Source: Candidatus Aenigmatarchaeota archaeon (GTDB lineage: Archaea > Aenigmatarchaeota > Aenigmatarchaeia > Aenigmatarchaeales > Aenigmatarchaeaceae). From it: a DNA stretch of 6,250 nt. The position numbers were made by a program, and so were the translations under genes. The stretch covers positions 1 through 6,250 of the forward strand of contig JAQUSH010000038.1 in assembly GCA_028715225.1 (NCBI GenBank), written 5' to 3'. Shown piece by piece: positions 5,574-6,250 of the stretch; positions within the stretch are counted from its first letter, which is position 1; every line of letters begins with the position of its first letter. Under the pieces are notes generated by a model, which had not been told where the DNA came from, searched no databases, and saw nothing but the letters and a program-made list of their open reading frames with translations.

Positions 5574-6110
5574 ATGGTAAATGGCGAATTGATTAACGAT
5601 AAGGTTGTCATATATGATGAACCAGAAGCGCAGTCTATTTTCAATAATGGATGGTATGGAATAATAGGCGAGAGAAAATTAGAGCTGGCTTTGATAGAAG
5701 CTGCTCTGCTTTATGAAAGAAAAAGAATAGTAATTGTTAAAGATGATAAGGAATTTGGTTTAGAGAAGTTCTTCAAATACTGCAACAAAATGGATAAAAG
5801 ATTTAATGAACGCTATGCTGTTTACAAGGATCTTCGTGATCGTGGTCTGCCAGTAAGAACTGGATTAAAGTTTGGCTGCGATTTTCGTGTTTACGAACGT
5901 GGAATAAAACCATTGAAAAAGGGTCCAAAAGAAGAAAGCGAACATACTAAATGGATTGTATTTGCTGTTTCTGAAGAATATGCTTGTTCTTTCCATGAAT
6001 TAGCACGCTCAGTTCGTTTAGCACACAACATAAGAGCAAACATGCTTTGGGCAGTTGTTGACTCGGATAAGAATGTGACATATTACGAAATAAAATATCT
6101 TAGAGTCTGA
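5574..6110 (+). CDS. endA: tRNA-splicing endonuclease, archaeal EndA type, lacking the catalytic lysine
   Basis: EndA cuts BHB-shaped introns from archaeal pre-tRNAs, leaving 2',3'-cyclic phosphate ends for ligation. The protein has the N-terminal EndA domain (ending about residue 75) and the catalytic domain starting YAVYKDLRDRGLPVRTGLKFGCDFRVYERG. Tyr107 and His124 (SEHTKWIVF) match the catalytic Tyr115 and His125 of the M. jannaschii enzyme. The third residue, Lys156 there (AHSVRKK), aligns with Ala155 here (AHNIRAN, codons AGA GCA AAC), so it is missing. The closing strand VTYYEIKYL, used in tetramer contacts, is present. Compared with the M. jannaschii protein, about seven extra, Lys-rich residues (KPLKKGPKEESE) stand between Tyr and His. 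At 178 residues it has the length of homotetramer-type enzymes. Its neighbour tRNA-Phe is a likely substrate. The family is certain; full activity alone is doubtful. Confidence 0.93.
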   Translation: MVNGELINDKVVIYDEPEAQSIFNNGWYGIIGERKLELALIEAALLYERKRIVIVKDDKEFGLEKFFKYCNKMDKRFNERYAVYKDLRDRGLPVRTGLKFGCDFRVYERGIKPLKKGPKEESEHTKWIVFAVSEEYACSFHELARSVRLAHNIRANMLWAVVDSDKNVTYYEIKYLRV

Positions 6111-6250
6111 ATATTTTTCTGATTTTCTTTTTGAAGTTGTCTAGTGGGGTGTTCTTTTGAAGTGCGCGTTTGGCTTCTAGTACTGCCAAGTTCTCTTGGA
6201 TTTCGCTGAATCGTTCTGAGTAAGAACGCATCTTGTTTGAGTATACTCTT
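6100..6250 (-). CDS. 3' end of an unidentified minus-strand gene (runs off the window)
   Basis: Reading leftward from the right edge the frame is open for 50 codons and ends RKIFRL with TAA (complement of 6100-6102). The visible part, with SERFSEIQENLAVLEAKRAL and KNTPLDNFKKKIRKIFRL, is charged, likely helical and perhaps a short coiled coil, with a basic end. An ATG at 6231 could start a 43-residue protein, but the frame is also open before it, so a longer gene is more likely. It converges on endA and overlaps its last 11 bases. I do not recognise the family. Confidence 0.6.
   Translation of the reverse strand, partial: RVYSNKMRSYSERFSEIQENLAVLEAKRALQKNTPLDNFKKKIRKIFRL
6111..6132 (+). terminator. 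T-rich terminator after endA
   Basis: Directly after the endA stop the plus strand has three T-runs (TTTTT, TTTT, TTTTT) within about 20 bases, the usual archaeal intrinsic termination signal. It lies within the last codons of the opposing gene, where it encodes Lys- and Phe-rich residues, so codon content alone could explain part of it. Confidence 0.45.

Noticed and set aside
1..6250. CRISPR array, rRNA, inverted-repeat insertion sequence
   Set aside because: I see no regularly spaced direct repeats, no rRNA-like conserved stretches, and no transposase or terminal inverted repeats.

Overview
The window is archaeal. It carries both subunits of DNA topoisomerase VI in the usual B-then-A order, an archaeal tRNA-splicing endonuclease (EndA), an archaemetzincin, and a tRNA-Phe gene interrupted by two bulge-helix-bulge (BHB) introns. 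Five of the coding genes have an AT-rich TATA-like box centred about 25-27 bases before the start codon. The transcript would therefore begin at or next to the ATG, the leaderless pattern common in archaea. The sequence is AT-rich and compact, with short spacers, overlaps and convergent gene ends. This would suit a small-genome (DPANN-like) archaeon, but that placement is inference; nothing here fixes the lineage.

Layout. Bases 2-1754 hold the 3' part of top6B overlapping a complete top6A. Bases 1755-2452 hold an unrecognised gene with a C-terminal four-cysteine zinc-binding pattern, followed by a second, diverged copy of the last codons of top6A ending in its own TAA. This looks like an insertion at the 3' end of top6A that left or brought a duplicate tail. 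Bases 2456-3013 encode an HD-domain phosphohydrolase of the YfbR/HDDC2 type, and 3099-3983 an ATP-grasp ligase of the RimK type. On the minus strand, reading leftward, come a free-standing LAGLIDADG endonuclease gene (4879-4154) and, 10 bases after its stop, the tRNA-Phe gene (4143-4010). From 4989 rightward are an archaemetzincin and endA. The 3' end of an unidentified minus-strand reading frame enters at the right edge and overlaps the end of endA.

How it fits together. The most striking part is the RNA-splicing neighbourhood at 4010-6110. The tRNA-Phe(GAA) has no intron at the common anticodon-loop site, but has a 26-nt intron between positions 9 and 10 and a 31-nt intron between 53 and 54. 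Each can be placed to the base because a BHB structure and the standard cloverleaf give the same splice sites. A homing-type endonuclease lies directly upstream on the same strand. The nearby EndA, which should cut such introns, keeps the catalytic Tyr and His but has Ala where the third catalytic residue, Lys, is expected, and it has a Lys-rich insertion between the Tyr and the His. Whether this EndA is active alone, works with another subunit, or is a structural subunit is the main open question of the window.
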